Source: Linepithema humile (Eukaryota > Arthropoda > Insecta > Hymenoptera > Formicidae). From it: 64,000 nt of DNA. This document shows, one piece after another, positions 62,160 through 64,000 of the stretch (position 1 is its first letter; each line of letters starts with the position of its first letter). Under the pieces are notes generated by a model, which saw only the letters and a program-made list of their open reading frames with translations, was not told where the DNA came from and searched no databases. The DNA is taken from the NCBI RefSeq assembly GCF_040581485.1, contig NC_090133.1, positions 3,100,001 through 3,164,000 on the forward strand, given 5' to 3'. The position numbers were made by a program, and so were the translations under genes.

Positions 62160-63336
62160 TCATAATTTCCCTCTCTGACGCTCGAGTTCCGCTTCTGACG
62201 TCACAGCGCAATACGCAAGTGAACGCTGACGTAAGTGTCGCCAACTTGCGAAAGTCGCCATCGTTTGAGCAAATTTAGATATATCGCATCTCGCTTCACT
62301 AAATTTCATTTGGTACCCATGGTGCGAAGTGCGACGTCACGTCATGCGCAATGGCCGACTGCGCAGATTACGACGAGTGATATCGAGCAATGCCGAATCC
62401 GGCCGCGTAACGCCGAACGCCACCGAATCTATCCGAACAAAACGAATATAACATAGTGTAATGCCTGATAAGCCAGCGAAAGACTGTTGTGATAGTGCGC
62501 GCATTCATTTTTTGACAGCTCGCTGTGTACAACTCGTCACGGATACGATTCGCGGCGAGAAAAATATGATGTTGAGGCTCTGAGTCCGGGCTTTGGATAG
62601 CGGATCTGTCGGGAGCGACTGTGGGTTAGGTGTGAGTGAGTGGGTGCGCATCGGTACTCTCTTACGTGCGCTCTTCGTGTCCTGTTACACACATACACAC
62701 GTACACATAGAGCGGGAGTATAGTATCCTTCTTATCCTTCGAGCGACACCGCCCGCCCGGCGCCAGGACAAAGGACGGTGACGTCGGTGCCATCGCAAGC
62801 AAAAACTGCATAAATACGACTCCAATAGCATCCCGTCTCCCGTTCCCGCTCTCTCTTTTTAACGCACACTTAATATAGCGCACTGTGCATCTCATACACG
62901 CTATATTGTACGTACGGTGTCACTCCTCTTCCTGTGCTTTGTGCACGGTCCCTCTCTTTCTCTCCTACAACTTTTGTATCGCCTTCTCGCTCCCGCTAAA
63001 GAGAATTTCATATCATTCCTAGTGAATTTCATATCGCCTTTTTTATACCTACCTACCTGCCTACTCATACGATAGATACGCGTGGCTCGCGTGCGTGCGT
63101 GCGTACTTGCTTGCACAGCGAACGCATTTTCTCTTTTCCTCCATCTTGCATCTCTTTCTCTCCTTTTCTCTCCTCCCTCTTTCCTCTCCGGTGTATTTCC
63201 TCGCGGTCGGGACATAGCACTCCGTTCTGCGTCTCGTACGGTGCGAAAACCAGCGTTATAGTGAGCGCCCTCTCTCGCTCCCTCCAGCGGCTCGTCGTCT
63301 CCCGTTTCCCGTCGACTCCGTCGTCCCGGAGGAAGA
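62160..63336 (+). promoter_or_regulatory. Promoter and 5' UTR region of drk
   Basis: Contains a full CRE palindrome TGACGTCA at 62196-62203, GACGTCACGTCA near 62332-62343, and paired TGCGCA elements near 62345 and 62360 (NRF-1-like). GC- and C/T-rich DNA follows to the ATG at 63337. The transcription start and any leader intron are not resolved. Confidence 0.45.
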
Positions 63337-63414
63337 ATGGAGGCGATAGCGAAGCACGACTTCACGGCGACCGCCGAGGATGAGCTCAGCTTTCGCAGAA
63401 GTCAGGTCCTGAAG
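63337..63414 (+). CDS. drk: Drk/GRB2 adaptor, first coding exon only
   Basis: Adaptor linking receptor tyrosine kinases to Sos and Ras. Only 26 codons are in the window: MEAIAKHDFTATAEDELS, then FRRSQVLK, the start of the N-terminal SH3 domain (ALYDF-type AKHDF motif, acidic ELSF). This matches Drosophila Drk and vertebrate GRB2 almost exactly. The exon ends at GTCCTGAAG before a GTTGGT donor, a weak donor; open frame beyond it does not look like SH3. The rest of SH3, SH2 and the second SH3 must lie right of the window. Confidence 0.9.
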
Positions 63415-64000
63415 GTTGGTAGAGAATTTAGGAAGCAACCTGGTTTTTTTTCCTCATTCGTCACCTGGTCATGATGGCTTGACCTGGCTTGGTGGTCGCT
63501 CGGTCGGCCAACGGCGAGGCGCGCCGCGTCGCGTCGCGACGGTCACGAGACCACCGACGATCCCGAAATTTCTACCATCCGTCTGTCTGCTTACAGCGAC
63601 GACTCGTTCGTCGGCCGATGCACCCTGCGAGAAATTGATTGTTATTGTTGCATGTGTACAGCACGGCATGTGTATATACGAGATATATATGCGGTCGATT
63701 GGTTTTCGTTATACTAAAGAGCTATTGCGCCTGACGTAAACGCTCGCACGTTTTATTGCACGATAACGATTGTTATTGTTTGCAATAATAACAATAGCGA
63801 CGTGTCTGTAAAGGAATGCTATTACTAGATCTATTCCTTTCACAGAGCTTTCTTGCCTCGTTTGTATTCAAAAGAACATCCGCATGCAGGCATGTATTTA
63901 AGGCTTTGATGAAATAGTTGAAAAATGTGAAAGGAAGAATAACAAACAAATAGATTTATTAGGTATTTTATGATATTTGTTACGAAATTGTTCAAATTTA
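63415..64000 (+). other. Start of drk intron 1
   Basis: GC-rich at first and AT-rich from about 63750. No further exon is seen before the window ends. Confidence 0.55.

Noticed and set aside
63415..63739. Open frame continuing past the drk exon
   Set aside because: Does not continue the SH3 domain; treated as intron sequence.
1..64000. CRISPR arrays, operons, insertion sequences or a defence cluster
   Set aside because: The window is intron-rich eukaryotic nuclear DNA; no spaced direct-repeat array or prokaryotic gene was seen.

Overview
The window is a 64 kb piece of an insect nuclear genome, most likely from a hymenopteran and probably an ant. Genes are split into short exons with canonical GT/AG junctions. 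AT-rich stretches alternate sharply with CpG-rich islands, and small hairpin-type repeats are common. The lineage guess rests on the gene set, for example a cysteine form of selenoprotein M and an Aubergine-type Piwi protein; no taxon-specific marker was tested.

The left half (1-32.4 kb) is gene-dense. In order: Prp19 (-, cut by the left edge), a SelM homologue (+), the RING E3 ligase RNF185 (-), clathrin light chain (+), ANKLE2 (-), an Aubergine/Piwi slicer (+), ribosomal protein SA (-) and Asunder/INTS13 (+). Most neighbours are arranged head-to-head or tail-to-tail with short spacers. All exon models were assembled by hand; the reading phase closes at every junction and each gives a protein of the expected size.

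The right half (32.4-64 kb) is sparse. It holds one five-part locus for a conserved protein I cannot name (-, 43.7-48.5 kb), with a helix-hairpin-helix-like motif, a large first intron and a CpG-rich 5' region. At the far right edge is the first coding exon of drk, the GRB2 orthologue. The rest is intergenic or intronic DNA with MITE-like palindromes, a tRNA-derived Pol III repeat, microsatellites and GC-rich islands.

The most interesting items are: (1) two related box C/D snoRNA-like sequences in consecutive RpSA introns, sharing a 14-nt guide to the 5' end of 18S rRNA; (2) a 12-nt in-frame microexon in clathrin light chain at the position where vertebrate genes carry their neuronal exons; (3) a ~595 bp near-perfect foldback between the convergent aub and RpSA genes; (4) two ~200 bp palindromic MITEs in tandem sharing one TAA target-site copy; (5) a CxxC replacement of the selenocysteine motif in SelM. 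I found no gene cluster or defence system that would count as a new multi-gene system.
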